Shown piece by piece: positions 10,331 to 21,100 of a stretch of DNA of 64,000 nt (positions within the stretch are counted from its first letter, which is position 1; each line of letters begins with the position of its first letter). The translations under genes and the position numbers were made by a program. The stretch covers positions 4,683,171 through 4,747,170 of the forward strand of contig NC_047069.1 in NCBI RefSeq assembly GCF_902459465.1. The letters are read 5' to 3'. Origin of the DNA: Asterias rubens (lineage: Eukaryota > Echinodermata > Asteroidea > Forcipulatida > Asteriidae). Under the pieces are notes generated by a model, which saw only the letters and a list, made by a program, of their open reading frames with translations, did not search any database and was not told the DNA's origin.

Positions 10331-13300
10331 CCTTAGGACTTTAACTCAAACATCCAGTATTATAAGCCGTAAATAACGGTTCATACATAAATCTAGAGTA
10401 GTTCTGTAATGTATTTTTTACTAATTAAAGCCATCACTATATTTTAGCCATTTTAAATTTGAGGTAGTATTTTTAATGTTGAGGATGACAGAACGTTAAT
10501 GCGAGAGAAAAAGAAAACATGTACATATTTTTTAATGTATTATTCAAATGTTCCTGGAAAATTAATATTTGGTAAGAAGATCAAGAGTATATTTTTTACA
10601 AATTTTAATGGAAATTTTAACGAGTAAATTAATAATTTGTGCAGGGTCTGGCTATTTTATCAAACAGTGATGATCAGCTACAAAGAAACAAAATGCAAAA
10701 TAAACAGCAAGCAAACTTTAGTGTGCTTGTTAGCTTGTGCATATCTTTACATGGTTCAGCTATTTGCATGCAGGAGCGGACATGGTTAATTTTTTTGGGG
10801 TGGATTCCGAGGACTAGTCTGCAGTTTGGACTGTTTTTGTGAAATTGACCCCTGATCTATTCACATGCAAAACATGATACATGTACACTGACACACAGTC
10901 CCCTTTGTATTACTGCTGTGTTTTTCTGTTCTTCAATAGCGAACCCAGAAAGTAATATAATTGGCCTGGGGTGTTTGGGGGGGAGGGTGTTACTTTTGTA
11001 GTGTGCTATAAATTAAGTAGGCATTGGATTAATTTTGCTGTTTGGGGTTGGGGAGGGGGGGGGGGGCGCATCCGCATAACTAGATCTGCCTTTGTTCTTG
11101 TAAATGTTTCTTTGTTTCTGTATATATTTTTCATTCCAGCTATCCTTATTTGATTCCTGTATTGTCAAGTTGCTGATTCTTAAGCTAACAATAAGTTTAG
11201 CATTTAAATAAATTATGTATTCATTTTTATGTAGAACATTTTAAGTTGAGTGGAAAAATCTGCATTTTTTTTATGATCTGTTTTTATCAATACGACATAC
11301 TAATCAATTTATTAAGTTTAAAGGGTTGATATCATTTGTATTTTTCTTAACCGCCCTTCTTGGCAAGGAAAACACATGATTAATTGTATTTGCTTATTTA
11401 GTATCGGTTATAATAACTTTGTCTTTTGTTTCTGAGAGGACCTCGGATACTTTTATTTGGTTTTATCTTCTACCTTTGGGAATACTGTAACCACTGTCCA
11501 TGAGACTGTTGCTGCCACTTTAGCAGAATTTGTTTTGACTAAGCAAGAAATAACCAGGGTACCAGTTGCATCGATGTTAACTGTATGGTGTTCTGGTTGG
11601 TAACCTATTTTTGCTGAAAATTTGGCCCTTAAGTCATGTTCCTCTTTCTGCAATAGCTGTCAATGGGTCAGACTTTTCAGAGATGGGTTGTTGGACCCTG
11701 GAAAAGGGGTGATGAATCATCTGTGCGTTGCCCTTATCAAAAGTCGTTATCAGTATTTCCACAACACATGTCTCCAGAATCTGATTCAGGATTTAGTATT
11801 GTCCATGTATGGGTTTGCATTTCATGTTGTGAGAAATCATTCTAAATGGATTAAATTTCAGGGGAAGATCAACTGACATCAGGCAAAGAAACAGCTGAAC
11901 TATAAATTTAGTGTAAAATCCATTTGGACGAGTAGTTATCAAACACTTGCTCTTCAACTTTCAGGGACGATTCCTTTAAATTAATATGGAGTTTTTACTT
12001 TTGACGAAATTTATAAGCAAATTGAAAAAGTAACACAAAGTTTGAGGAATTTCCTAAATAACAATATACAAATTGATGGAAATTGTTACATTTTAGACAA
12101 TTTCCACAATATTCTCATTAAAGTAAACTAGCACAATTTTATGTTCAGCTTGTTGGGGGTGATTTGAAAATATATAAAATGCTATTAGCTTATCTGGATT
12201 TAAAGAAATTTTGATTTGGGTTGTTTGTATTCTGTGAAAAGAATCTGTGATCTATCCCTTACATGTTATGTTCCTGTTATTTTGCAATGCATTTATCAAA
12301 AGTAAAACATACTTTTACAGTAAAAAAGGAATAACTGTCTTGCCAAATATATTCGGATGTTTTTCTTTGTAAATATAAATAATTTGAGATACTTTGAGAA
12401 ACAATAAAATAAAAGCAAATTGACAAAGTGTCGACAAGAGATAATTTCCTTTGTGTTTAAAAGTTAAGTTTTATTCAAACATGGCAGATGTATTTAATTA
12501 CAGATGTATTTAATTGATATGAAGTTTGAAAACAATGTTTACAATTAACAAACTAAAGCATGTTGCACTACTAGTTTAATTTTATATTAAAAAAATGATA
12601 AAATATAATCAGCTGCTGGAAACTGCTTAAACCGATTATAAGAGCACAGGTGTTGTTACTGCACACATAGTTTGGCCTGACATTTCAACCCTTCCCCTAG
12701 CAGATGGCAACAAAACACAACACACATAAACAGGTATATAACACGTTATAAGTTGAAATACATGAATAAAGAGAGATGAGCAAAAAGCACACAGAAAATA
12801 CAAATAAACCAAAGGAGACAAAGGGGGAAGGGCTTAGTTTGGCCACACAAATACGTCAATAAAAATGTTTGGTAAAATGAGTTGATTTAAAAAGTTGACT
12901 GCTAGATAAAATGCAAAAAGTATCTCTCACGAAGATCGGGCAGTTTAAATTATACTTTACACAGATGATGCACAAGTTACTTCATACATGAGCTAGTACA
13001 CAAAAGTAAACAATCCTTTGAGAATACAAATTACCATCTGTACTTTTTTTGTAACCAATGTTTCTTCAAAATAATTGCAGCTGTTTTCTCATTGCCTCGG
13101 TGTCCCCTACTTCATTTTCAAAGACACGTTAATCATTAGTAGTTAATTTAACGCATTAAGATAAGGCCAAGTAAAATAAATAACATGTTGCTCTTCTGGA
13201 CTTTTTGAAAAGGTCAGTGAGGGAGGTCCTTGTTATTTGTTATTATCAAATTGTTTGTTATTTTTTCAAGATGGCAACCATGTCTAAGATGGCCGCAATA

Positions 13301-14189
13301 TCGTATTTGAAGATGGTTTTATGAGTATGTTCTGTATGTCCTGAAATACTGTGTGTGTTTTTGTGTCTACTTTGATACATTTTTATTCTTTCCAAAGAGT
13401 TACTCTTGCTTTTGCTCCAAAGTTATTGCATAGAACTGTGGCATGCAAACGTGAAGGGCAAAATGTTTCTAAGTACCAAGTTTCTCATTATGCGTTTTGC
13501 TAGCATTTTTTGTAGGCCTACATCTAAGAAAGATGATGATTTTTTTTTTTTTAATAACAAATAACCAAAAAAATCGGTGCGGCCGCCAAAACCGGTGCGG
13601 GCGGGGACGAGCAACATGTTATTTATTTTACTTGGCCTGAAATACACTTGGTTAAATATAAAGCAGCTATATATGGCTTTTCACAAAGTTAAAGTACAAA
13701 AGTTAACTATGAAAGTACGTAGTAATAAACTTCAAAGGTTAAATTCTGTACTGGTAAAATGTCACTTATAGTGAATTTTAACAGAACTGAAAACTGGTTA
13801 AAATGTTGAAGTGTTTTCCCTTTTTTAACAAAATTGTTGGCATCGGATGCATTTCAACATAGGAAATTATATAAACACTACAGAACAAACTTACAAATGT
13901 TCCAACTAGAAATTAACTACTGTAAAAACAATTTAAAAGGCAGGTTTCTTGATATTCGTGAATTCATTTTTCAATCCCAATGAATGGATTAATTTGGTTT
14001 TGTATGATTGCAGACAGAGAATGTTGTCCATCTGCAGTTATAAACAAGTTTTAACCTGAGCGATTGTCCATCGAATGCATAGAAAGAAAAAAAACTTTGT
14101 TCTTTCTATTGGGTCATGACATTCTTTTTGAACACACACTGTATATATTTTTTTCTTTAAAGGGTCTGCATAGTTTTTGTAGGTTACAA

Positions 14190-14490
14190 AACACAATGTC
14201 CACAGATTTACACTAAACTTAAAGGCAGTGGACACTATTGGTAACAAGTAATGGAGAGCTGTTGATGGTATAAAACATTGTGGGAAACGACTGCCTCTGA
14301 AGCTTTTTAGAAAGAAGTAATTTTCCACGAATTTGATTCGAGACCTCAGACAAAGTTTTTATTTAGCATGAAAACGTATTTTCGTGACATTGTTTTTACT
14401 CATTTCTCAAAAACTACAGCACCTCTACTGCCATTATCTTCAAACTGTGTAAGTTTTAATGTAAATCTGTGGACACTGTGTTAAGTTACA
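14190..14490. repeat. Foldback element containing family A sequence
   Basis: Outer arms ACAATGTCCACAGATTTACA and TGTAAATCTGTGGACACTGT are inverted repeats. The interior (14219 onward) is family A: AAAGGCAGTGGACACTATTG, then GATTCGAGACCTCAGAC. Either a family A variant or a nested insertion with internal deletion. Confidence 0.6.
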
Positions 14491-15138
14491 AAAAGAACCC
14501 AAACTTGAACAAAATACTACACAATAATTGGGTTGCTCTCCAAAGGTTGTGGAATCAGAATTTTTTTGAACAATAACGGACCTGAGATTTTAAAAGTTGA
14601 ATGTATTGTCAATAATAACCTCAACACCCACTCTTCTCAATAGCCAGCCAACAGCATGTTCGGTTATACAGATGTACAACTTTAAATATGATTGTAAAAT
14701 GTTTGTTTAGGACAGTGGATAAAATAACTGATCATTGCAACCCCTGTTTTGGGGGTTCAAAACAGGCCTCAAATTAACCCGCAGCAATTACTGAGGTGCC
14801 CTGTGCTTTTGCTGTGTTGCCATTTAGTAATAGTACATATTTAACTCTCCTCATAGAATGCACCCCCCCCCCCCCCTTGCCAGAGGAAAAATGATGTGCC
14901 CTTTCAAACATGAAGTTGAATACCTTAGCACAGTTTTCAACAGTATTTCAATCGAAAATGCAATAATACTACAGGTCTGGAATTACACGCACGCTTTGGA
15001 GGCCTTGGCCTCCGTTGCCCCTTGTCTTGGCCTTGGTGCTCCCACCAAAAGTTTCCCATTGACTTTAAGATTTTCCCAGTGATAGATGTGCCCTTTGCAA
15101 AACTAAAAAGGGTCATGCCCTTTCAAATTTGAAATTCC

Positions 15139-15270
15139 ATGGGTCAATTTCACAAAGAGTTAGGTTAGGACTAGTCCTAGGAGCTATTCAAAACTTGAGG
15201 CTAGTCCTAAGAAGTTAGGACAAGTAACTTGTCCTAACTAGAGATATGACCCTTTGTGAAATCCAGCCCC
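15139..15270. repeat. Palindromic MITE, GGACTAGTCC family (copy 2)
   Basis: Ends GGGTCAATTTCACAAAGAG and CCTTTGTGAAATCCAGCCCC; inside are AGGACTAGTCCTAGG and TTAGGACAAGTAACTTGTCC. Same family as 224-372. It lies 70 bp beyond the stop codon of the methyltransferase gene, possibly in its 3'UTR. Confidence 0.7.
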
Positions 15271-15338
15271 GGCCTAAAAACAAAACAAATAAGAATTGGG
15301 AAGGACAACCCAAGTTCTCAGAATCTCCTTGTGTTGCA

Positions 15339-16907
15339 TTACTTGGTTGCAAAACCCATCACATGGGGGCGTATCAATCGGATTAACTTAGGATGGGCAA
15401 GGAACTTCTTATAGAGGACCTTGGAGAAGCCGGCCTGGTCAACGTTGACCCATGGTGTCTGCATTAACTGGCAGCCATCTCCAAAGTAAAACCATACTGG
15501 ATGGATCAACCACTGGATGGTGCGCACCCATGTCCCTGGTTCGGCGCATACATGTTCCAGAAAGTAGAACTTTCCACCCTGTGTGTTAAAAAAGCACAAG
15601 TTTACAACTATCAAATAATAAACCACAAGGGAAACTTACTGGGTACATTTTATAAATGATTTTGGTTTGAACAAAGAAAATCAAGTACATGTACGAAAAG
15701 CCATTTTTATTCAATATACAGTGCATTTCATCTACTAGTTGAAACTGCTTCATTGTACTGGCGTAAGCTAGAACCCTTGCCCCTCGATTCGGAGATTTAG
15801 ATAAAAAAGTGCACAATATAATAATAAGTAATAAGAATAACCGTATAACGCGCTTTTTGCAAAAGGATACAAAGCGCCAGGTATTTTTACTGCAAGGTGA
15901 GTGGGACGATAAATTGGTTTGATACATTTACAGTAACTGCCCCCTCCCAACAATTCTGTGTTTGCCTTCGCTTGAATCCCCTCCTCCCCCCCCCCCCCCC
16001 CCCCATATATGAAATTGTATAGGTTCGGGAAGAGGGTTACGTTAACACAACTACAACTGCACTTGTTGTAGAGCTGTAGAGGCACGATTCGTGAGGTAAA
16101 AGTAGACCCAGTAAAAACTGGGCTTATTTTTAAAACATTAATGCAAATGAAAATGCAAATGTCAAAAACAAATTAGAATTAGAATAGTACAGAACCCCAT
16201 AGGTCTTTCTAGCTAGTGGTGTGACCATTTAGTACTGATTTTTAACTTTTTTTAATCTTGGCGCATGCAGTCATAATTCATACCGGTTTAAGAACACGTT
16301 TTGCCTCTTTTATCACTGCATCAACGTCCTTGACACTGCAGAGCACAAGGGTGCTGACCACCGCATCCACGCTGCTGTCATCAACATGTCCGCGGAGATC
16401 CTCGGCATACGCCACCACCGTGCGTTGCAGACGAACCCGTGGGTAGTACTCGGCAGCGTTCTTCCCGAGGTAGCCGGCAAAACTCGGATTCGGTTCAATT
16501 CCAACAACCTCAGTTCCTTCGGGATAGTACTTAAAATTTGCACCAGCACCAACTCCAATCTCCAGAACTGTTATACCTGGAGTCGTCTGGCCATTTGCAG
16601 CAGGTTCCTCTACGGATTCTTTCTCGGATTCTGTTGACTTTTCAGGACGAAGACTCTCCAAATCTTTGAGCAGCTCTTGTTTGAAACTATCCATCGCCTT
16701 GTTGTACACGGTCCGCATACGGTTTAAGAAGTAGGCCATAATGGGGGGCTGGATATATCTGATGAACACCACATGGATGACCCAAAGCACAACAACAAGA
16801 AGCAAAACTCGAGAACTGTAAAAGAATGCCACAGACGAGAAGATTCCTTCCGACTCCATGGTTGAAGTTGGCGGAGGTCCGGCGTCGTTTCCAGGTGTAG
16901 CGGCCAT
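15339..16907 (-). CDS. METTL7/TMT1-like membrane-anchored SAM methyltransferase
   Basis: Two exons on the minus strand: 16907-16284 and 15578-15339 (stop TAA), joined in phase 0 through GT-AG, 287 residues. The ATG at 16907 has A at -3 and G at +4. Residues 23-52 are a hydrophobic membrane anchor. Residues ~86-110 are a charged linker rich in E, S and K. The SAM-binding motif I VLEIGVGAGANF is at 114-125, with the acidic motif VVGIEPNPSF at 134-143 and STLVLCSVKD at 185-194. Exon 2 starts GGKFYFLEHVCAE and ends RPHVMGFATK, matching the METTL7 C-terminus. METTL7A/B (TMT1A/B) are ER and lipid-droplet alkyl-thiol methyltransferases. It is ~40 residues longer than the 244-residue human proteins, mostly N-terminal and linker sequence. 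Substrate is inferred from family only. Confidence 0.9.
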
Positions 16908-17828
16908 GTTTTTGCTGTCCCAGATTTGGATGTGTCAAAGTTTCCCTTTTATTTGTACGGTTGCCAGGACATGACACTCAAATATTAAATATATCTGAAC
17001 TCAGCAATGTAGAATGATATCCCATAATTATTTACATCTTGCACAAAGTAGTTGTGTACGGCTTTTGTTATACCAAAACGTTTGTATGAAATATTTTGCT
17101 CTTCATAATGAGGATATGGTCGTGATTATTATTATTATTGTCAGGTTTGTAATGTTCTCTCGATGCCTACATAGCGCCCTCTTGAAGATTGAACTTTATT
17201 GTTTACATTATCTATAAATAGCAAAGAATTGGTCAACGCACTTTGCAGTATGGATTTTGCAATAATTACTTTCCATGTATAATAACTTCAGTACGCTAGC
17301 TTATTTAAAGTACTAGCAAAAATAAGCTGATAAGTATTAATAGTGCACAGCCAAAACAAATCTCACCATTTAAGGAAGACAAAATGTTTTCTCAAACTCT
17401 TCTGTGATCTTTTTCAAAAATTATATTGTTTATTGTTCATAAAAACAGGGAATACATTACAACTAATGTATTATCCTCGTCGTATTTTATCCTTTAGAAA
17501 ATGCAAAACAAATAATTACATAACTTCATAAATAACTTTTAAAGAACAAAGTTTAAAAAAATCCAATTTTGACATAAAAGAAACTTTGCCTTCTTTTACA
17601 CTTTTTGTTGTTGCTGTACCTATGGAATGGTAAACTATGTATACAATGAAAAGAAGCCCACGCTGCCCTCTGAAAATAAACACTTAATAACAAAAAACTT
17701 AAACGCTCACTTGAGCTCTTTGATTACTTAAAAAAAGGTTTAAAAATATATCAGGGCTTGCTAAACAAAATTCAACATGTTTACTTGCAGAAAAAAAGGG
17801 TTTAATTTAAAACCTCAGCTTTTTATTG

Positions 17829-17945
17829 TAGATCTTAGCTATTATATTGTGATGGCTGAGACTATACAAAGTAAACAAACCCATGGGCAATCATGTGTCA
17901 TGGGTGTCATGGCAGAGTGGTTACGAGCGTTAAATTCAAGTTCTT
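17829..17945 (+). repeat. tRNA-like SINE fragment, inverted relative to 18640-18788
   Basis: The segment TTGTGATGGCTGAGACTATA through GTGTCATGGCAGAGTGG is the reverse complement of WDR55 intron 7 sequence at ~18788-18672. It carries a pol III A-box-like TGGCAGAGTGG. It interrupts the 3' flank of the duplicated WDR55 exon: the sequence just left of it (17800-17829) resembles the flank that directly follows the functional exon at 18117-18150. Confidence 0.6.
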
Positions 17946-18116
17946 TATTATTGTTATGTCAGACCAGAAAAGACGTTCTCATGCTTTCCCTTGGCGTTCA
18001 AATGTCTGAATTTGTTCTTGTGTCCAGCCTTAGCCTGGAGTTCCTCGTCTTTCTTGAGGAGGTGCGACACATTCCACAACTTAATTTCCTGGTCGTGGGA
18101 GCAACTGATCAGGAAA
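17940..18116 (-). pseudogene. Tandem duplicate of the WDR55 terminal exon, reading frame intact
   Basis: Same-strand copy of the last ~53 codons of WDR55 exon 8, lying just downstream of the real exon. Read on the minus strand it keeps SCSHDQEIKLWNVSHLLKKD and ends KHENVFSGLT then TAA (17954-17956), with no frameshift. Against the functional exon (SCSHDQKIKFWNVSHLLKKD) there are scattered substitutions. An AATAAA lies 4 bp after its stop (minus strand 17949-17944), the same layout as the functional copy. It could be an alternative terminal exon or a non-functional partial duplicate. No acceptor site joining it in frame is evident at its truncated start, so I class it as a likely pseudo-exon. 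Confidence 0.7.
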
Positions 18117-18140
18117 AGTTTATATTTAAAACCTCAGATT

Positions 18141-18146
18141 TTTATT
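18141..18146 (-). promoter_or_regulatory. Candidate WDR55 poly(A) signal
   Basis: AATAAA on the minus strand, beginning only 4 nt beyond the WDR55 stop codon (18153-18151). If used, the 3'UTR would be very short. The duplicate exon has the same spacing, so the arrangement predates the duplication. Confidence 0.5.
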
Positions 18147-18150
18147 AATG

Positions 18151-21100
18151 TTATTTCAGACCAGAAAAGAAGTTCTCATGCTTTCCCTTGGCGTTGAAAT
18201 GTCTGAATTTATTCTTGGGTTCAGCCTTAGCCTGGGGGTCCACATCTTTCTTGAGGAGGTGCGACACGTTCCAGAATTTAATTTTCTGGTCGTGGGAGCA
18301 ACTGATGAGGACCTGTTTGTCTGGGGTGACCGCGAGAGACTCAATTGGGAAGTCACCGTGGTCTCCAACCACACCAAGGAAACGATTTGGGAGGATGCTG
18401 ACGGCTCTGAAACAAATACCGAAGAAATGAAATTAATGCTTTGAGTAATAGTAGGCACTGGACACATTTGGTAATTGTCAAAGACCAGTGTTTGTTCTCA
18501 CTTGGTGTATCCCAACATGCATAACATAAAAAATCTGTAAATTATTTGACTCAATCGATCATTAACATTGCAAGAGAATAATGAAAGGAAACAAACCTTG
18601 TTGTACAAATCTGTGTGCTTTCAGATGCCTATAAAATGAACACAAGTGCCATAACCAGGATTCAAACCCACCAGGACTTGAATTTGACGCTCTTAACCAC
18701 TCAGCAATGACACCCATGACACATGATTACCCATGGGTTTGTTTACATTGTATAGTCTCATCCATCACAATATAATCGCTAAGAACAAGGTCAAAGAGAG
18801 TGAAAGTAAACAGTTTGACCCACCTGATCATTCCATCCATGCTGCCAGTAAACACAATGCTATCAGTGAGTGCCACACAGCAATCAACAGACTGTGGGTG
18901 ACCGGGGAAGCGGTCACTCAGATCACCAAACTCATTCCAGTTGTAGATGTTGAGGGCGCCGTCACTCGCTCCGCACACAATTTTCTTTCCATCCTGTAAA
19001 GCATATCAAATTATAAGAAATAAGGACACTACATAATTGGTTGATGGGAGAGAGAGTATATTCGTTCATATCCTCTAGTTTTAAAAAGTGTGTGAAAATT
19101 CAATCAAATGTCTTGGGAAAAAAGTTGATGTTTTGTTAGGGATTGGGCTTGTTTGTGATTAGACAATGGGTTTTTTCTAATGCTGTTTCTTTGACTGCAG
19201 AAGAAGTTGGACATGTGTCTTTTGAGAGGATTGTCATTGATCTATAAGCTTACAGGTTGAAATAAATTTTGTTCTCACTAATTTCCAATCCTGAGCTTTC
19301 TGGATAATATTTCCTGCATTTAACATTGAAAAGACAATGTAGATGGGGACGCACTGGAAAGGTGTTTTTGTAACCCCCCCCCTCCCCTAAAGAAAAAAAA
19401 GCAACAGCTTAAGTTATTGGCTTAATTTAGAGATGGTCAGTACAACCGTGTTGATAAGGCTCAAATCAGTGATGAATACTCATAACTTAATTAAACATCA
19501 TGTACCTTTACTAGTGTTATTGTCATCATCTCGTTCTGAACATTCTCTGATTTCATCACAAACTTCCTTCGTCTGATGTTGAAAGAAGACATTGTACCAT
19601 CACCACTGAAAAAAAAACATGAACAGAAAAACTGTCAAACACAAGTTCTAAACAGCAGATATACTATGCATTTTGTTTTCCTGCAAACCATACAATGTTT
19701 AATGTACTGTATAGGATTAGCCAATTGCCTATTTGGGTAATTTTACAGTAAGAACAAGTATTGTCGTCTAGTTTTGAATCACAATTTATTGCTTTGTGAA
19801 ATTCATAATCAAAGATGTTAAGGCAATGTTTGTATGAGAGAGATTGGCTTATTGCAAGCTTGGTGTTTATATCCCCTTGTGTTCCCATGATGGGAAAATC
19901 ATCTAAACAAACAAAATGAAACAAACAAACAAACAAACAAGCAGACAGACATATGTACCTCGTTGCCACAATGATCCGTCTAGCCTTGTCAATGGCCATT
20001 TCACTGATGTAATCTTCATTCTCCTTTACTTCCATAATAGCATGTTTCTTTCTCAGATCCCACACCTGCAGGTAAAAAACACAGTAGTGTCAATCAAACA
20101 TCAGTGGAGGCTAGACCAACAGATTATTGCCAATTTAAAGGGAATCTGTAATGTAAACATGGAACTTAAGTTTTACCCAAAAACTAGAAAGCACAGAAAA
20201 CTTTGTATGTTTTCCAGTTTTTAATGATGTTTACAAATAAGAAAAAGACCTGGCAATGTTGACATTCTAAACACTGAGATCGAGTATCGGTATGCACAGT
20301 ATAAATATTTCTTTTATTGAGAAACAAACTGCTATGGTTGGCATGGATGGCCAAGTGTTAGCAAAACATTCAATCGTGTTAACAGATGTTTTAACCAAAA
20401 CTTAAGTTTCATTTTTTGCAGACTAAAATTAAATCCAAACCCAAAACCATACTAGCTTAGACTCTTCTGGCATCTATCCAAATATTTGTCTTAAGACTGC
20501 CATGAGATCTCAAAGACACAAACATTTCTCTTAAGATCCTTGTAGTTAATTGGTCCTTTTGTGTCAGTGTGATTTAGTCTATTAAATGAAGCCTGTGTTA
20601 TATACCTATTTGTATTATTTTAGACCATGTTACTTGGCCATTACGCCTACAAAGGAGACACAGAGCCTGGACTTTCTTACAGGCAAAATCTGTACACAGC
20701 TTAAATAAAGTTTGTGGATAATGTAATAAAAAATTCTAGAAATTTTGACCCTGGTGCCATCTCAAAGGTTGACCTCTGTATAACTCAATCTCAGGCCATG
20801 TCCAAATCGGCGGCTATGGCTACAGCTTAAACTAAGGACGTCCAATACAACACATGATGACACGGCGATCCAGCAGTTAGCCACAGCCTGCTATTCGGAC
20901 ACAGTCTAATTTTCAAACTCATGTAATGCCTTACTTTGAATTGACCATCATCATCAGCTGTGGCAATAAGATTCTCATCAGCAACCAGTAAACAGTAGAG
21001 GGGGCTATCATGTGCCTTAAGAAACTGCTGTGTCGTCTGTCCAGTGTTGGCATCAAAAACCCTTAGTGACTTGTCCCTTGAAATTGTGTAGAGTGCTGTA

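Larger units (their letters stand above)
6530..15338. other. Intergenic region, no gene recognised
   Basis: AT-rich DNA between the convergent FHIP1 stop and methyltransferase stop. The proximal part probably includes FHIP1 3'UTR, but I cannot place a cleavage site. Short reading frames here show no family features or coherent splice structure. Content that can be named: a SINE-like dispersed repeat (7198-7479), several foldback elements listed separately, a G homopolymer tract near 11055 and a C tract near 14862-14876. Confidence 0.6.

Noticed and set aside
17777..18444. Two plus-strand frames that resemble each other (17777-18148 and 18148-18444)
   Set aside because: They are antisense shadows of the WDR55 last exon and its duplicate; similarity reflects the duplication.
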